Shown here: piece by piece, positions 43,532 through 52,896 of the stretch | Numbering within the stretch: position 1 is the stretch's first letter | How the letters are laid out: the number at the start of each line of letters is the position of its first letter | Assembly: GCF_020622345.1 (NCBI RefSeq) | Contig: NZ_JACNMO010000007.1 | Span: forward strand, 124,001-188,000 | Origin: Roseobacter weihaiensis | GTDB taxonomy: Bacteria > Pseudomonadota > Alphaproteobacteria > Rhodobacterales > Rhodobacteraceae | Direction: 5' to 3' | Length of the DNA stretch: 64,000 nucleotides | Program-made: the position numbers and the translations under genes | Notes under the pieces: model-generated | What the model was told of the DNA's origin: nothing | Databases searched by the model: none | What the model saw: the letters and a program-made list of their open reading frames with translations, nothing else

Positions 43532-43945
43532 TCATTTCTTTTTCGACGGGACGCCGTAGAGTTCCAACCGGTGACCGCGAAGTTCGTAGCCCAGTTTTTG
43601 CGCGATGCGTTCCTGCAGCGCCTCGATCTCGGCATCGACGAATTCGATCACCTCGCCCGAATTCATGTCGATCAGATGGTCGTGGTGGTCCCGTTCGGCG
43701 TCTTCGTAGCGGGCGCGGCCGTCGCCGAATTCGAGCTTGTCGAGGATCCCCGCTTCTTCGAACAGCTTGACCGTGCGGTACACCGTGGCGATGGAAATGC
43801 CACTGTCGATTGCGGAGGCGCGGGCATAGAGGTCTTCGACGTCGGGGTGATCGTCGCTGTCTTCCAGAACCTGCGCAATGATGCGCCGCTGTCCGGTCAT
43901 GCGCAGGCCCATAGCCTCGCAACGTATCAAAATCGGTTTGCTCAT
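43532..43945 (-). CDS. Fur-family metalloregulator
   Basis: A 137-residue repressor with the Fur winged helix (TGQRRIIAQVLEDSDDHPDVEDLYARA, then SIATVYRTVKLFEEAGIL) and a metal-binding C-terminal domain with the histidine cluster RDHHDHLIDMNSGEVIEF. Its only cysteine is C9; the structural CxxC pairs of E. coli Fur are missing, which is usual for alphaproteobacterial Fur/Mur. Whether it senses iron or manganese cannot be told. It is followed directly by the NYN gene. A 7-bp hairpin lies in its upstream region. Confidence 0.88.
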   Translation of the reverse strand: MSKPILIRCEAMGLRMTGQRRIIAQVLEDSDDHPDVEDLYARASAIDSGISIATVYRTVKLFEEAGILDKLEFGDGRARYEDAERDHHDHLIDMNSGEVIEFVDAEIEALQERIAQKLGYELRGHRLELYGVPSKKK

Positions 43946-44281
43946 CGGGCCCGTTCCTGTCGCGTGGTGGCAAGGTTTACCCCTCTTTATGCAGAGGGGC
44001 TAGCCAAGTTTTGGTCTTTTGGTTGACTTATGTCTGCAAAACACCCAAGTGAAGCCTAGGCGATGCCTTCTGCCGCGTGAGCAGTGCCAGACAAGGATCC
44101 GTTTGTGATCGACTGTCTGCCCAGAGAGGTCCGCCGACGTTCCCAAAATCACGCGTGGGGCCGACCGCGATAGACAGGTACAGAGCGCAGGCCTCGTACC
44201 GATGGTCTGCTTTGCCTGCCTAAATGTCGCCCTTACCGGCGGCCCAAATGCGCGGCAGCGTGCGGCGCAGGAAAGACTGAG
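43946..44281. other. Divergent intergenic region between fur and the DEAD-box helicase gene
   Basis: A 336-bp gap without a coding frame. CCCCTCT (43980-43986) and AGAGGGG (43993-43999) form a perfect 7-bp inverted repeat 35 bp upstream of fur, which could be an operator or a leader hairpin. Nearer the helicase gene only its ribosome binding site AGGAAAG before 44282 stands out. No clear sigma70 pair was found for either gene. Confidence 0.4.
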
Positions 44282-45577
44282 ATGAGTGATTTTGACATGA
44301 TGAGTTTACCACCGAAACTGGTGGCGCGGCTGGCGGCCATGGGCATGAAAGACCCCACGCCGATCCAGAAACAGGCCATTCCATACGCGTTGAACGGGCG
44401 CGATGTGATGGGACTGGCGCAGACCGGCACCGGCAAGACGGCGGCCTTCGGGGTGCCGCTGGTGGCGCAGATGCTGGAGTTGGAGGGGCGTCCCGCGCCC
44501 CGGTCCGTGCGCGGTCTGGTGCTGGCCCCCACGCGGGAGCTGGCGACCCAGATCAGCGTGAACCTGCGCGCCTTTGCCGAGACCACACCGATCAAGGTGG
44601 CGATGGTTGTGGGCGGGCAATCGATCAACAACCAGATCAAACGGCTGGAGCGGGGGGTCGATCTACTGGTGGCCACGCCGGGCCGGCTGCTCGATCTGAT
44701 GGATCGCCGGGCCGTGCGCCTGGATGAGGCGGTGTTTCTGGTGCTGGATGAGGCAGACCAGATGCTGGACATGGGCTTCATCCATGATCTGCGGAAGATC
44801 GCAAATGTGATCCCGAAAGAGCGCCAGACGATGCTGTTTTCCGCCACGATGCCAAAGCAGATGAACGAGCTGGCGCAAAGCTATCTGCGCAGCCCGATCC
44901 GGGTGGAGGTCTCGCCCCCCGGCAAGGCCGCCGACAAGGTCACCCAAGAGGTGCATTTCATCGCCAAGGCGGAAAAATCGAACCTGCTGATCGAATTGCT
45001 GGACAAGCACCGCGAAGAGCGGGCGCTGGTTTTCGGGCGTACCAAGCACGGCTCCGAAAAGCTGATGAAGTCGCTGGTCAAGGCGGGCTATGCGGCTGGA
45101 TCCATTCACGGCAACAAAAGCCAGGGTCAGCGGGACCGCGCCATCGCCGCCTTCAAATCGGGGGAGATCAAGGTGCTGGTGGCCACGGATGTGGCGGCGC
45201 GGGGTCTGGATATTCCGGATGTGAAACACGTCTACAACTACGATTTGCCGAATGTGCCGGACAACTATGTGCACCGAATCGGGCGAACCGCGCGGGCGGG
45301 CAAGGACGGGGCCGCGATTGCCTTTTGTGCGCCCGATGAAATGGGCGAGCTGAAAGCGATCCAGAAGACCATGGGGGTCAGCATTCCCATAGGCTCTGGC
45401 AGGCCTTGGGAGGGGGCGGATATTCCGGCCGGCGAAACGCCCAAGGGGCGCGGACGGGGCCGGCGGCCCGCCAATACCGGCGGGCGTCCCGGCACCCCCG
45501 CCGGGCAGCCCAAGAAACCCGGCAGCCGTCGGCGGCGGCGCAGGGGCGGCAAACCGGGGGGCGCTGCGGCCTCCTGA
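44282..45577 (+). CDS. rhlE: DEAD-box RNA helicase, RhlE-like
   Basis: ATP-dependent RNA helicase of 431 residues with all superfamily 2 motifs in order: PTPIQKQAIP (Q motif), AQTGTGKTAAF (Walker A), PTRELA, VLDEADQM (DEAD), FSATMP, then ATDVAARGLDIPDV and HRIGRTARAG. The tail (about 380-431) is rich in Gly, Arg and Lys and ends RRRRRGGKPGG, an unstructured RNA-binding tail seen in RhlE proteins. Alphaproteobacteria often hold several paralogues, so the precise role (ribosome or degradosome) is open. Confidence 0.9.
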   Translation: MSDFDMMSLPPKLVARLAAMGMKDPTPIQKQAIPYALNGRDVMGLAQTGTGKTAAFGVPLVAQMLELEGRPAPRSVRGLVLAPTRELATQISVNLRAFAETTPIKVAMVVGGQSINNQIKRLERGVDLLVATPGRLLDLMDRRAVRLDEAVFLVLDEADQMLDMGFIHDLRKIANVIPKERQTMLFSATMPKQMNELAQSYLRSPIRVEVSPPGKAADKVTQEVHFIAKAEKSNLLIELLDKHREERALVFGRTKHGSEKLMKSLVKAGYAAGSIHGNKSQGQRDRAIAAFKSGEIKVLVATDVAARGLDIPDVKHVYNYDLPNVPDNYVHRIGRTARAGKDGAAIAFCAPDEMGELKAIQKTMGVSIPIGSGRPWEGADIPAGETPKGRGRGRRPANTGGRPGTPAGQPKKPGSRRRRRRGGKPGGAAAS

Positions 45578-45650
45578 AAGCGGCATAGGGGCGGCACGTC
45601 GGCGTGAGAGGGGCAATTGACATCCGCGCGCACGCGTCTTTGATGCAGCC

Positions 45651-46538
45651 ATGGACCGCAAATCGCACATGGACACCTTCGGGGCTGTCGTACTGATCGC
45701 CTTTGCGCTGCATCTGGCGTTCAATCAGGTGGTCATCAAGGTCACCAATGGGGGGTTCGGGCCGATTTTCGCCGCCGGGCTGCGCTCTGCCGGGGCGGTG
45801 GCTGTGCTGCTCCTGTGGATGCGGCTGCGGGGGATTCCGCTCTGGGTGCCGCGCGCGGCTGTCCCCGCCGGAATTCTCGCGGGGTTGCTCTTTGCGCTCG
45901 AGTTCATGGTACTGTTTTCCGCGCTGGATTTCACCACGGTCAGCCGCGCCTCGGTGATCTTTTACTCCATGCCGGTCTGGCTCGCGATTGCGAGCCATTT
46001 TCTGATCCCCGGCGACGCGATGACGCGGCTCAAGGGGCTGGGGCTGGTAATGGCCATGGCCGGTGTGGCGCTTGCCCTTCTGGACCGCAGTGATGTCAGC
46101 GCCAGCCTTGCGGGAGACCTGATGGCGCTGACCTCGGCCCTGTGCTGGGCTGCCATCGCGCTCTGCGTCAAGATCACACCGCTGAGCACCGTGCCGCCGG
46201 CGCAGCAGCTGATGTTTCAGGTTGTGATCTCCGCGCCTGTGCTGCTTTTCGCGGCCCTGCTCACGGGCGATCTGATGCGCGACCCGCAGCCGATCCATTA
46301 TGCCGGCATCGCCTTTCAGATCATCGCTGTCGCGAGCCTGGGGTTTCTGGCGTGGTTCTGGCTGCTGACGATCTACCCTGCGTCCTCGGTCGCCTCTTTC
46401 AGCTTTCTGTCGCCGATTTTTGCGGTGATCCTGGGCTGGCTTTTGCTGGATGAGCAAGTCGGGCCGCAGGTCTGGGGGGCGCTCGGGCTGGTGTCGGGCG
46501 GCATTTATCTTATCAACCGCCGATCCCGCAGGGTTTAA
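45651..46538 (+). CDS. EamA-family (DMT) transporter
   Basis: A 295-residue membrane protein with ten predicted helices in two EamA repeats, opening [22 protein letters not shown] and ending [19 protein letters not shown]. Substrate unknown. It is not closely similar to the DMT protein at 41.9 kb. Its end overlaps the convergent selO gene by 4 bp. The start ATG is at 45651; another ATG six codons on could also serve. Confidence 0.85.
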   Translation: MDRKSHMDTFGAVVLIAFALHLAFNQVVIKVTNGGFGPIFAAGLRSAGAVAVLLLWMRLRGIPLWVPRAAVPAGILAGLLFALEFMVLFSALDFTTVSRASVIFYSMPVWLAIASHFLIPGDAMTRLKGLGLVMAMAGVALALLDRSDVSASLAGDLMALTSALCWAAIALCVKITPLSTVPPAQQLMFQVVISAPVLLFAALLTGDLMRDPQPIHYAGIAFQIIAVASLGFLAWFWLLTIYPASSVASFSFLSPIFAVILGWLLLDEQVGPQVWGALGLVSGGIYLINRRSRRV

Positions 46539-47947
46539 GTGCCGCAGAAGGTGGCGGCGACGCGTTCGTCCTTGGTGGGCGCGCGCATCAAACCTGTATC
46601 CTGCGTGTCAAAGGGATCCGTCAGGGCCGCCATCAGGCGGTGAAAAGGCGCGTAGTCCGCGGCGACGGCGGCCTGGATCATTTCTTCGATCCGGTGGTTG
46701 CGCGGGATCACGCGGGGCGAGGCCGCCTGCATGGTAGCTTGCGGGTCTTGCTCCGTTGCGAGCCGGGCGCGCCATCCTTCGGCCCAGGCGTCAAAGGCAT
46801 CCCGGTCCACGAACTGGTCTCTCGCGTCTGACCGGGCCAGCGCGTCAAAGGTATTGGTGAAATCCGCCCCCTGGTCCTGCATCAGGGTCAAAAGCCCCTC
46901 GATCAGCGGCACGTCCTCGGGCGTGGGGCCCGTCAGACCGATCTTGGCCCCCATCCGGCGCAGCCACGCCGCCTCTGTCTGGCCCGGCATGGCATGCACG
47001 ATCTGCGTGGCTTCCGCCACGGCGGCCTGTGGATCGTCGAGCTGTTGCAACAGGGACGTGGCCAGCTGTGCCATGTTCCACACCGCGATATGCGGCTGGT
47101 TGGAATAGGCATAGCGCCCGGCCCGGTCGATGGAGCTGAACACCGTATCGGCGTGATAGTCGTCGATAAACGCGCAAGGCCCGTAATCGATGGTCTCGCC
47201 CGAGATGGCGCTGTTATCGGTGTTCATCACCCCGTGGATGAAGCCCACCGACATCCATCCGGCGATCAGCTCGGCCTGTGCGGCACAAACCGCGCGCAGC
47301 AGGCCCAGCGGGCCGTCCGCCTGCGGATAGTGCCGCGCGATGGCGTAATCGGTCAGTTGGCGCAGCTCGTCGATCTGGCGGCGGTGGGCAAAGACCTGGA
47401 ACGTGCCCACGCGCAGGTGGCTGGCGGCCACGCGCGTCAGCACCGCACCGGGCAGCACGGTTTCGCGGATAACGTCTTCTCCGGTCAGCGTGGCGGCCAG
47501 CGCCCGCGTTGTGGGAATTCCCAGCGCATGCATCGCCTCGGAGACGACATATTCGCGCAGCACCGGCCCAAGCCAGGCGCGCCCATCGCCCATCCGCGAA
47601 TAAGGCGTGGGGCCGGAGCCCTTGAGCTGAATGTCATAGCGGCGACCGTCGCTGCCGATCACCTCGCCCAGCAGCAGCGCCCGCCCGTCCCCAAGCTGCG
47701 GGTTGTAACTGCCAAACTGATGACCGGCGTAAAGCTGCGCCAGCGGGGCGGCCCCCTCGGGCAGGTCCACGCCTGAAAAGACGGCGGCGCGCTCGGCCTC
47801 TGTGGCGGCGGACAGACCCAACAGCGCGCCGAGGCTTTCGTTATAGGCAATCAACTGCGGCGCGCGCACCGGAACCGGGTTCTGGCGGGTGTAAAAGCTG
47901 CGCGGCAGACGGGCGTAGCTGTTGTCAAAAGGGGCGGTAATGCTCAT
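46535..47947 (-). CDS. selO: SelO-type protein adenylyltransferase (UPF0061)
   Basis: Pseudokinase-fold enzyme that transfers AMP to Ser/Thr/Tyr of target proteins. The 470 residues contain [20 protein letters not shown], the [20 protein letters not shown] nucleotide site, [11 protein letters not shown] and the metal-binding [25 protein letters not shown], all hallmark segments. As expected for bacterial forms there is no C-terminal selenocysteine; the protein ends AATFCGT. Length matches the family. Confidence 0.93.
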   Translation of the reverse strand: MSITAPFDNSYARLPRSFYTRQNPVPVRAPQLIAYNESLGALLGLSAATEAERAAVFSGVDLPEGAAPLAQLYAGHQFGSYNPQLGDGRALLLGEVIGSDGRRYDIQLKGSGPTPYSRMGDGRAWLGPVLREYVVSEAMHALGIPTTRALAATLTGEDVIRETVLPGAVLTRVAASHLRVGTFQVFAHRRQIDELRQLTDYAIARHYPQADGPLGLLRAVCAAQAELIAGWMSVGFIHGVMNTDNSAISGETIDYGPCAFIDDYHADTVFSSIDRAGRYAYSNQPHIAVWNMAQLATSLLQQLDDPQAAVAEATQIVHAMPGQTEAAWLRRMGAKIGLTGPTPEDVPLIEGLLTLMQDQGADFTNTFDALARSDARDQFVDRDAFDAWAEGWRARLATEQDPQATMQAASPRVIPRNHRIEEMIQAAVAADYAPFHRLMAALTDPFDTQDTGLMRAPTKDERVAATFCGT

Positions 47948-47992
47948 GGCACCAATATAGGGCGCGGGCGGAGCCGCCGCTACCCGCCGGTC

Positions 47993-48442
47993 TCAGAAGG
48001 TTTTGGTCATCAGCATGTAATCCGCCCGCGGCGTGAACCCGGCACGGGCGTAGAGGCGCTGGGTCGCCTCTGCGGTGCGGTTCACCTCAAGGTGCAGGGC
48101 TTTCAGACCGGCCCCGGCCAGTGCGCGCGGCAAGGCCTGCAGCGTCTCTGTCGCAATGCCGCGGCCGCGCACACCGGGCCGCACGTAGATCTCGTCGATG
48201 AAACCGTCAAGGCCGCCGAATTCCAGGGACCAGCCGAAGGTGACGACAAGATACCCGATGGGCGCGCGCGGCGGCCCGATCAGGTAGGCGGCCCCATGCG
48301 GGATCCCCTCCAGCAGCGGCTGCAGCCCCTTGCGACGCTGGTCGGCGGGCAGGGTAATGCCCTCTTCGGCGTGGAAGGCCCCCACCAGCGCGTCGAGCTT
48401 TTCAAGGTGATCGGGCCGGGCAAGGGTCAGGGCGGCACTCAT
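47993..48442 (-). CDS. GNAT-family N-acetyltransferase
   Basis: A 149-residue acetyltransferase with the acetyl-CoA-binding segment VRPGVRGRGIATETLQALPRAL (RxxGxGI type) and the C-terminal NRTAEATQRLYARAGFTPRADY. Its ATG overlaps the stop of the nucleoside hydrolase gene by 4 bases, so they are co-translated. The substrate is unknown. Confidence 0.82.
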   Translation of the reverse strand: MSAALTLARPDHLEKLDALVGAFHAEEGITLPADQRRKGLQPLLEGIPHGAAYLIGPPRAPIGYLVVTFGWSLEFGGLDGFIDEIYVRPGVRGRGIATETLQALPRALAGAGLKALHLEVNRTAEATQRLYARAGFTPRADYMLMTKTF

Positions 48443-49380
48443 AACCGGGCCAGCCGCTCTGTCAGCAGGTCAAAGAAGCCATCCGCGTCCAGATCACCGA
48501 TGAAATACGCATTCTTTTGGCGGTCCGTGACGCCCCACCAATCGGCAACGGTCATGCCGAGGGTCAGCTCCGAGCGGGTTTCGATTTCGACATTGACGTG
48601 CCGCCCGGTGAAGAGGGCCGGTTTGATCAGATAAGCGGTGACGCAGGGGTCATGCAGGGGCGCCCCCGCAGAGCCGTATTTTTCCTTGTCGAACCGTTCG
48701 AAGAAATCGGTCATTTCGGCCACCGCGATGCCGACGGGGGTGCCGAGGGCGCGAAAGGCGTCATTGCGCGGCGCGGTGACCAGCGCCTTATGCGTAACGT
48801 CCAGCGGCATCACCACAGTGGGAGCGCCGGATTTGAACACGATATCAGCGGCTTCCGGGTCGACGTAAATGTTGAATTCTGCGGTTGGCGTGATGTTGCC
48901 CACCTCGAAATAGGCCCCGCCCATCAGCACGATCTCTTGCACCTTCTGCACGATATCGGGGGCTTTTCGGAACGCGGTGGCGATGTTGGTCAGCGGGCCC
49001 AGCGGGCAGAGCGTGACCGTGCCGGAGGGGGCCGCGCGCAGGGTCTCGATGATGAAGTCCACACCATGCATCTGCTGCAGAGGCATTTGCGGGTCCGGCA
49101 GGTCCGGGCCGTCGAGCCCGGTTTTGCCATGCACATGTTCTGCCGTCACAAGGGCGCGCGCCAGAGGACGATCACACCCCGCATAGACCGGGACATCGGT
49201 TTTGCCCGCCAGTTCACAGATGATCCGCGCATTCTTGGCCGTGAGGTCCAGCGGCACGTTCCCGGCAACACAGGTGAGGCCCAAAACGTCCAGTTCCTGC
49301 GGGCTGGCGAAGGCCAGAAGGATGGCGACTGCGTCGTCCTGACCGGGGTCCGTATCGATGATGATCTTGCGAAGTGTCAT
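48439..49380 (-). CDS. Inosine/uridine-preferring nucleoside hydrolase
   Basis: Cleaves ribonucleosides to base and ribose. The 313 residues start with the calcium-binding IIIDTDPGQDDAVAILLAF (D-x-D-x3-DD) and include GAYFEVGNITPTAEFNIYVDPEAA and the catalytic His in HDPCVTAYLI. There is no signal peptide, so it is a cytosolic salvage enzyme. The start at 49380 is the conserved one; the longer frame to 49443 overlaps the divergent gene's upstream region. Base preference is not visible. Confidence 0.9.
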   Translation of the reverse strand: MTLRKIIIDTDPGQDDAVAILLAFASPQELDVLGLTCVAGNVPLDLTAKNARIICELAGKTDVPVYAGCDRPLARALVTAEHVHGKTGLDGPDLPDPQMPLQQMHGVDFIIETLRAAPSGTVTLCPLGPLTNIATAFRKAPDIVQKVQEIVLMGGAYFEVGNITPTAEFNIYVDPEAADIVFKSGAPTVVMPLDVTHKALVTAPRNDAFRALGTPVGIAVAEMTDFFERFDKEKYGSAGAPLHDPCVTAYLIKPALFTGRHVNVEIETRSELTLGMTVADWWGVTDRQKNAYFIGDLDADGFFDLLTERLARL

Positions 49381-49466
49381 GCGCTCTCTTTGCCGACCGG
49401 GCGGGAAAGAGTCCAGCGGCCATGCACGCCAAATCCGCGCCACATTGCATCGCTAGACCTGACCGG

Positions 49467-49877
49467 GTGGAAGAGATTTACGCATATCGGCTGCCAGAAA
49501 GGCGGCCTTTTACTTGGTTTGCGATGATTGTGTTTTTGGTGCTCTTTGCGCTGGGGCTGTATCACGACGCGCCCGGCCCGTTCTACCTGCCATTGGTCGC
49601 GGGCGGCGCTATGGCATTCTACATATTGATAAAAAACCACAGCAACGGGCTGAAACTGACGCAAGAGCATCTGATCCTTCCTGCCGGGGTGTCCCCGCGC
49701 AAGGTCCCTCTGGCGGAGATTGCCAAACTGGACTGCGTCACGCGGAGCCACAGGACGGATATGACGGTATATCTGATTTCAGGCGCGGTGCTGCACGTGT
49801 TTTCGAGCGATATCCCGCCAAGGCGGTTCTTTGTGCGGGCCTTGCGGCGGGCCGGGGTGCCGGTGGTTGAACGCTAG
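49467..49877 (+). CDS. Small two-helix membrane protein of unknown function
   Basis: A protein of about 136 residues. Two adjacent membrane helices (TWFAMIVFLVLFALGLY and FYLPLVAGGAMAFYILI) are followed by a soluble, basic C-terminal domain (LKLTQEHLILPAGVSPRKVPLAEI, then RRFFVRALRRAG) that reads like a PH-like domain. The start is uncertain: a GTG at 49467 leaves room for the promoter between divergent genes, an ATG at 49422 adds 15 residues. Neither has a clear ribosome binding site. It ends 3 bp overlapping the mazG stop. Confidence 0.6.
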   Translation: MEEIYAYRLPERRPFTWFAMIVFLVLFALGLYHDAPGPFYLPLVAGGAMAFYILIKNHSNGLKLTQEHLILPAGVSPRKVPLAEIAKLDCVTRSHRTDMTVYLISGAVLHVFSSDIPPRRFFVRALRRAGVPVVER

Positions 49878-50689
49878 CGCTTGCGGGTCTCTGCCTTGAC
49901 CGCCTCCCAAAGCGCATCCATCTCTGCCAGATCGCTGTCGGCCGGGGTTTTGCCCCGTGCCGCAAGCCTGGCCTCGACCCCTTCGAAACGACGGGTGAAT
50001 TTCGCATTCGCCGCGCGCAGGGCAGCTTCCGGATCGAGCCCGAGGTGGCGGCCAAGATTGGCCATGACAAAGAGCAGATCGCCGAACTCCTCCTCGATCT
50101 CCGCCTGGGTCAGGCTGTCGCGCGCCTCGACAAGCTCTGCGGCCTCCTCGGTGATCTTGTCGAGCACCTCATCGGTCGAGGGCCAGTCAAACCCCACCCG
50201 GGCGGCCCGTTTTTGCAGCTTCAGCGCCCGCAGCAGCGCCGGCAGCCCGATTGCCACCCCGTCAAGCGTGCCCTGTTGTGCTTTCCCGGCACGCTCGGCG
50301 GCCTTGATCTTTTCCCAGTCCGCAGTTTGCTGGTCGGCGGATTTATCGCGGGCCTCATCGCCGAAAACATGCGGGTGCCGGGCCACCATCTTGTCGCTGA
50401 TCGCGCGGACCACGGACTGGAAGGTGAAATGGCCGGCCTCTTCGCCCATGGCGGTGTGATAGACGGTCTGCAACAGCAGATCGCCCAGCTCGCCCTCCAG
50501 CTCGGGCCAGTCGCGGCGTTCTATTGCATCGGCCACCTCATAGGCTTCTTCGATCGTGTAGGGGGCGATGCTGTTGAAATCCTGCTCAATATCCCACGGG
50601 CAGCCGGTTTCGGGATCCCGCAGGCGGCGCATAATCTCCAGCAGGCGGTCAATTCCGGCGTTGGGATCGTGGATCAGATCATCTGCCAT
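49874..50689 (-). CDS. mazG: Nucleoside triphosphate pyrophosphohydrolase
   Basis: Hydrolyses (d)NTPs to monophosphate and pyrophosphate, cleaning the nucleotide pool. The 271 residues have two MazG domains: the first with RDPETGCPWDIEQDFNSIAPYTIEEAYEVADAI-type sequence and ELEGELGDLLLQTVYH, the second with KITEEAAELVEA and EIEEEFGDLLFVMANL. The acidic E-x-x-E and E-x-x-D metal ligands are present in both. The start at 50689 is the conserved MADDLIHDP; the same frame stays open far upstream through antisense sequence but that is not coding. Confidence 0.93.
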   Translation of the reverse strand: MADDLIHDPNAGIDRLLEIMRRLRDPETGCPWDIEQDFNSIAPYTIEEAYEVADAIERRDWPELEGELGDLLLQTVYHTAMGEEAGHFTFQSVVRAISDKMVARHPHVFGDEARDKSADQQTADWEKIKAAERAGKAQQGTLDGVAIGLPALLRALKLQKRAARVGFDWPSTDEVLDKITEEAAELVEARDSLTQAEIEEEFGDLLFVMANLGRHLGLDPEAALRAANAKFTRRFEGVEARLAARGKTPADSDLAEMDALWEAVKAETRKR

Positions 50690-50752
50690 TGCAGCTTGTG
50701 CCTCTTCGGTGTCAGATGCAGATGACAGAACATTCTCCAAGGAGTCCAGACC

Positions 50753-51922
50753 ATGCCCGTTGTTAACCGGATTGCCGACATGAGCGATGACATGACCGCG
50801 TGGCGGCGGCACCTGCATACCATCCCGGAACTGGGGCTGGAGTGTCACCAGACGGCGGCCTTCGTGGCCGCGCGACTGCGCGACTTTGGCGTCGATGAAC
50901 TGCATGAGGGGATCGCCAAGACCGGCATCGTGGCGATCATCAACGGGCAGGGGCCGGGGCCCACGATTGGCTTGCGCGCGGATATGGACGCGTTGCCGAT
51001 CGAGGAGGAAACCGGGCTGGACTATGCCTCGACCCATCCGGGCAGGATGCACGCCTGCGGCCATGACGGGCATACCGCGATGCTGCTGGGTGCGGCGAAA
51101 TACCTGGCGGAGACGCGCAATTTTTCCGGTCGTGTGGCGCTGATCTTTCAGCCCGCCGAGGAATTTGGCGGCGGCGGCGAGGTGATGGTGCAGGAAGGTA
51201 TCATGGACAGCTTTGAGATCGGTCAGGTTTACGCCATTCACAACGCGCCGGGCAAGGACTTTGGCAGCTTCAACACGCGGCCAGGGCCGATCATGGCGGC
51301 CGCCGACACGTTTCACATCCACATCACCGGCAAGGGCGGCCATGCGGCCCGGCCCCATGATGCCGTCGATCCGGTGGTGGCGGCCTGTGCCATCGTGCAG
51401 GCGCTTCAGACCATCGTCAGCCGCAACCGCAACCCGCGCGACTCGCTGGTGATCTCCGCCACGCAGATCCACACCGGCACCACCGACAACGTGATCCCCG
51501 AGACCTGTTATATCAACGGCACCGTGCGCACCTTCGACAAAGCGGTGCAGGCGCTCGTGGTGCGCCGGATGGAGGAGATCATCGCGGGCCAGGCCGCCAG
51601 TTTCGGGCTTGAGGCGCGGCTGGAGTTCGAGTTCGGCTATCCACCCACGGTCAATGATGCGGCGAAGGCGGCGTTTGCCGCCGAGGTGGCGCGCGAGGTC
51701 GCGGGCGAGGCGGGCGTCAACCCGGAGGTGGAGCCTGTCATGGGGGCCGAGGATTTCTCCTACATGCTGGAGAAGCGGCCGGGTGCCTACCTGATGCTGG
51801 GCCAGGGCGACACCGCAGGCGTGCACCATCCAAAGTACAATTTCAACGATGAGATCGCCCCCATAGGGGCCTCGTTCTTTGCGCGCATGGTGGAGCGCGC
51901 CCAGCCCGCGACCGGAGCCTGA
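50753..51922 (+). CDS. M20-family amidohydrolase (hippurate/N-acyl amino acid hydrolase-like)
   Basis: A 389-residue zinc-type aminoacylase. Conserved segments: MHACGHDGHTAMLLGAAKYL, IFQPAEEFGGGGEVMVQEG, HNAPG and PVMGAEDFSYMLEKRPGAYL, giving the metal ligands of the M20D group. It hydrolyses N-acyl or related amides; substrate unknown. The gene is divergent from mazG and is followed 3 bp later by two ureohydrolase genes, so the three may degrade an acylated or guanidino amine together. Confidence 0.88.
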   Translation: MPVVNRIADMSDDMTAWRRHLHTIPELGLECHQTAAFVAARLRDFGVDELHEGIAKTGIVAIINGQGPGPTIGLRADMDALPIEEETGLDYASTHPGRMHACGHDGHTAMLLGAAKYLAETRNFSGRVALIFQPAEEFGGGGEVMVQEGIMDSFEIGQVYAIHNAPGKDFGSFNTRPGPIMAAADTFHIHITGKGGHAARPHDAVDPVVAACAIVQALQTIVSRNRNPRDSLVISATQIHTGTTDNVIPETCYINGTVRTFDKAVQALVVRRMEEIIAGQAASFGLEARLEFEFGYPPTVNDAAKAAFAAEVAREVAGEAGVNPEVEPVMGAEDFSYMLEKRPGAYLMLGQGDTAGVHHPKYNFNDEIAPIGASFFARMVERAQPATGA

Positions 51923-51925
51923 TGG

Positions 51926-52894
51926 ATGGCGCTGGAAGACGCAAAGACCCAGATGGATCACGCCTTCACGCGCGACGACCCCAAAGGCCCGAGCTTTGAG
52001 CTGACCTTTGGCGGCGCGCTGTCGTTTCTGCGGCGCAAGTATACCAAGGATCTGACGGGTGTGGACATTGCGGTGACCGGGGTGCCGTTCGATCAGGCGG
52101 TGACCAACCGGCCCGGCACAAGGCTGGGGCCGCGCGCGATCCGCGAGGCCTCCAGCCTGCAGGCACCCGATGCGCCCTACGGTTGGCCCTTTGATGTGCT
52201 CAGCGAGCGGGTGGTCGTGGATTACGGGGACCTGGCCTTTGACTATGCCAATGTGCCGGCCTTTCCCGAGGCGCTGACCGCGCATATTCGCGGGATTCTT
52301 GACGCCGGTGCGGCCAGTGTCGTGCTGGGGGGCGATCACTATATCAGCTTTCCGATCCTCAAGGCCTATGCGGAGAAATACGGCCCGCTCAGCCTGTTGC
52401 AGTTCGATGCGCATACCGACACATGGGCGGACGAGGACCTGTCCCGCGTGGACCACGGCACGATGTTCTACAAGGCGGTGAAATCGGGGATCGTCGACCC
52501 GGCCACGTCGGTACAGGTCGGCATTCGGACCACCAACGCCGATACGCTGGGTGTGAACATCATCGACGCACGTGAGGTCCACGGGAGCGATCCCGCCGCG
52601 GTGGTGACCAAGATCAAGTCCATTCTCGGCGACCGCCCCTGTTATCTGAGCTTTGACATTGACGCGCTCGACCCGGCCTATGCGCCGGGCACGGGCACCC
52701 CGGTCTGGGGCGGGCTGACCAGCGCGCAGGCGGCGGCAATGCTGCGCGAGCTGGCGGGGATCAACATCGTCGGTGGCGATATTGTGGAGGTCTCGCCGCC
52801 CTTTGATACCACCGGCGCGACCGCGATTGCAGGCGCGCATGTGGCCACCGAAATACTCAGCCTGCTGGGCTGGCGGATGCGTGAAGAGACATAA
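51926..52894 (+). CDS. speB: Agmatinase-family ureohydrolase (copy 1)
   Basis: Mn-dependent hydrolase that removes urea from a guanidino group. The 322 residues carry the metal ligands in GGDHYISFP, QFDAHTDTW and LSFDIDALDPAYAPGTGTPVWGG. The start lies 3 bases after the M20 gene stop and the next ureohydrolase begins 2 bases after its stop. Agmatine is the default substrate of the family, but guanidinobutyrate, guanidinopropionate and similar amines use close relatives. The two copies differ clearly, so they are not a recent duplication. Confidence 0.85.
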   Translation: MALEDAKTQMDHAFTRDDPKGPSFELTFGGALSFLRRKYTKDLTGVDIAVTGVPFDQAVTNRPGTRLGPRAIREASSLQAPDAPYGWPFDVLSERVVVDYGDLAFDYANVPAFPEALTAHIRGILDAGAASVVLGGDHYISFPILKAYAEKYGPLSLLQFDAHTDTWADEDLSRVDHGTMFYKAVKSGIVDPATSVQVGIRTTNADTLGVNIIDAREVHGSDPAAVVTKIKSILGDRPCYLSFDIDALDPAYAPGTGTPVWGGLTSAQAAAMLRELAGINIVGGDIVEVSPPFDTTGATAIAGAHVATEILSLLGWRMREET

Positions 52895-52896
52895 GC

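Noticed and set aside
50690-52840. N-terminal extension of the mazG frame to 988 residues
   Set aside because: The extra 717 codons lie opposite the M20 and first ureohydrolase genes; real MazG starts at 50689 with its conserved N-terminus.
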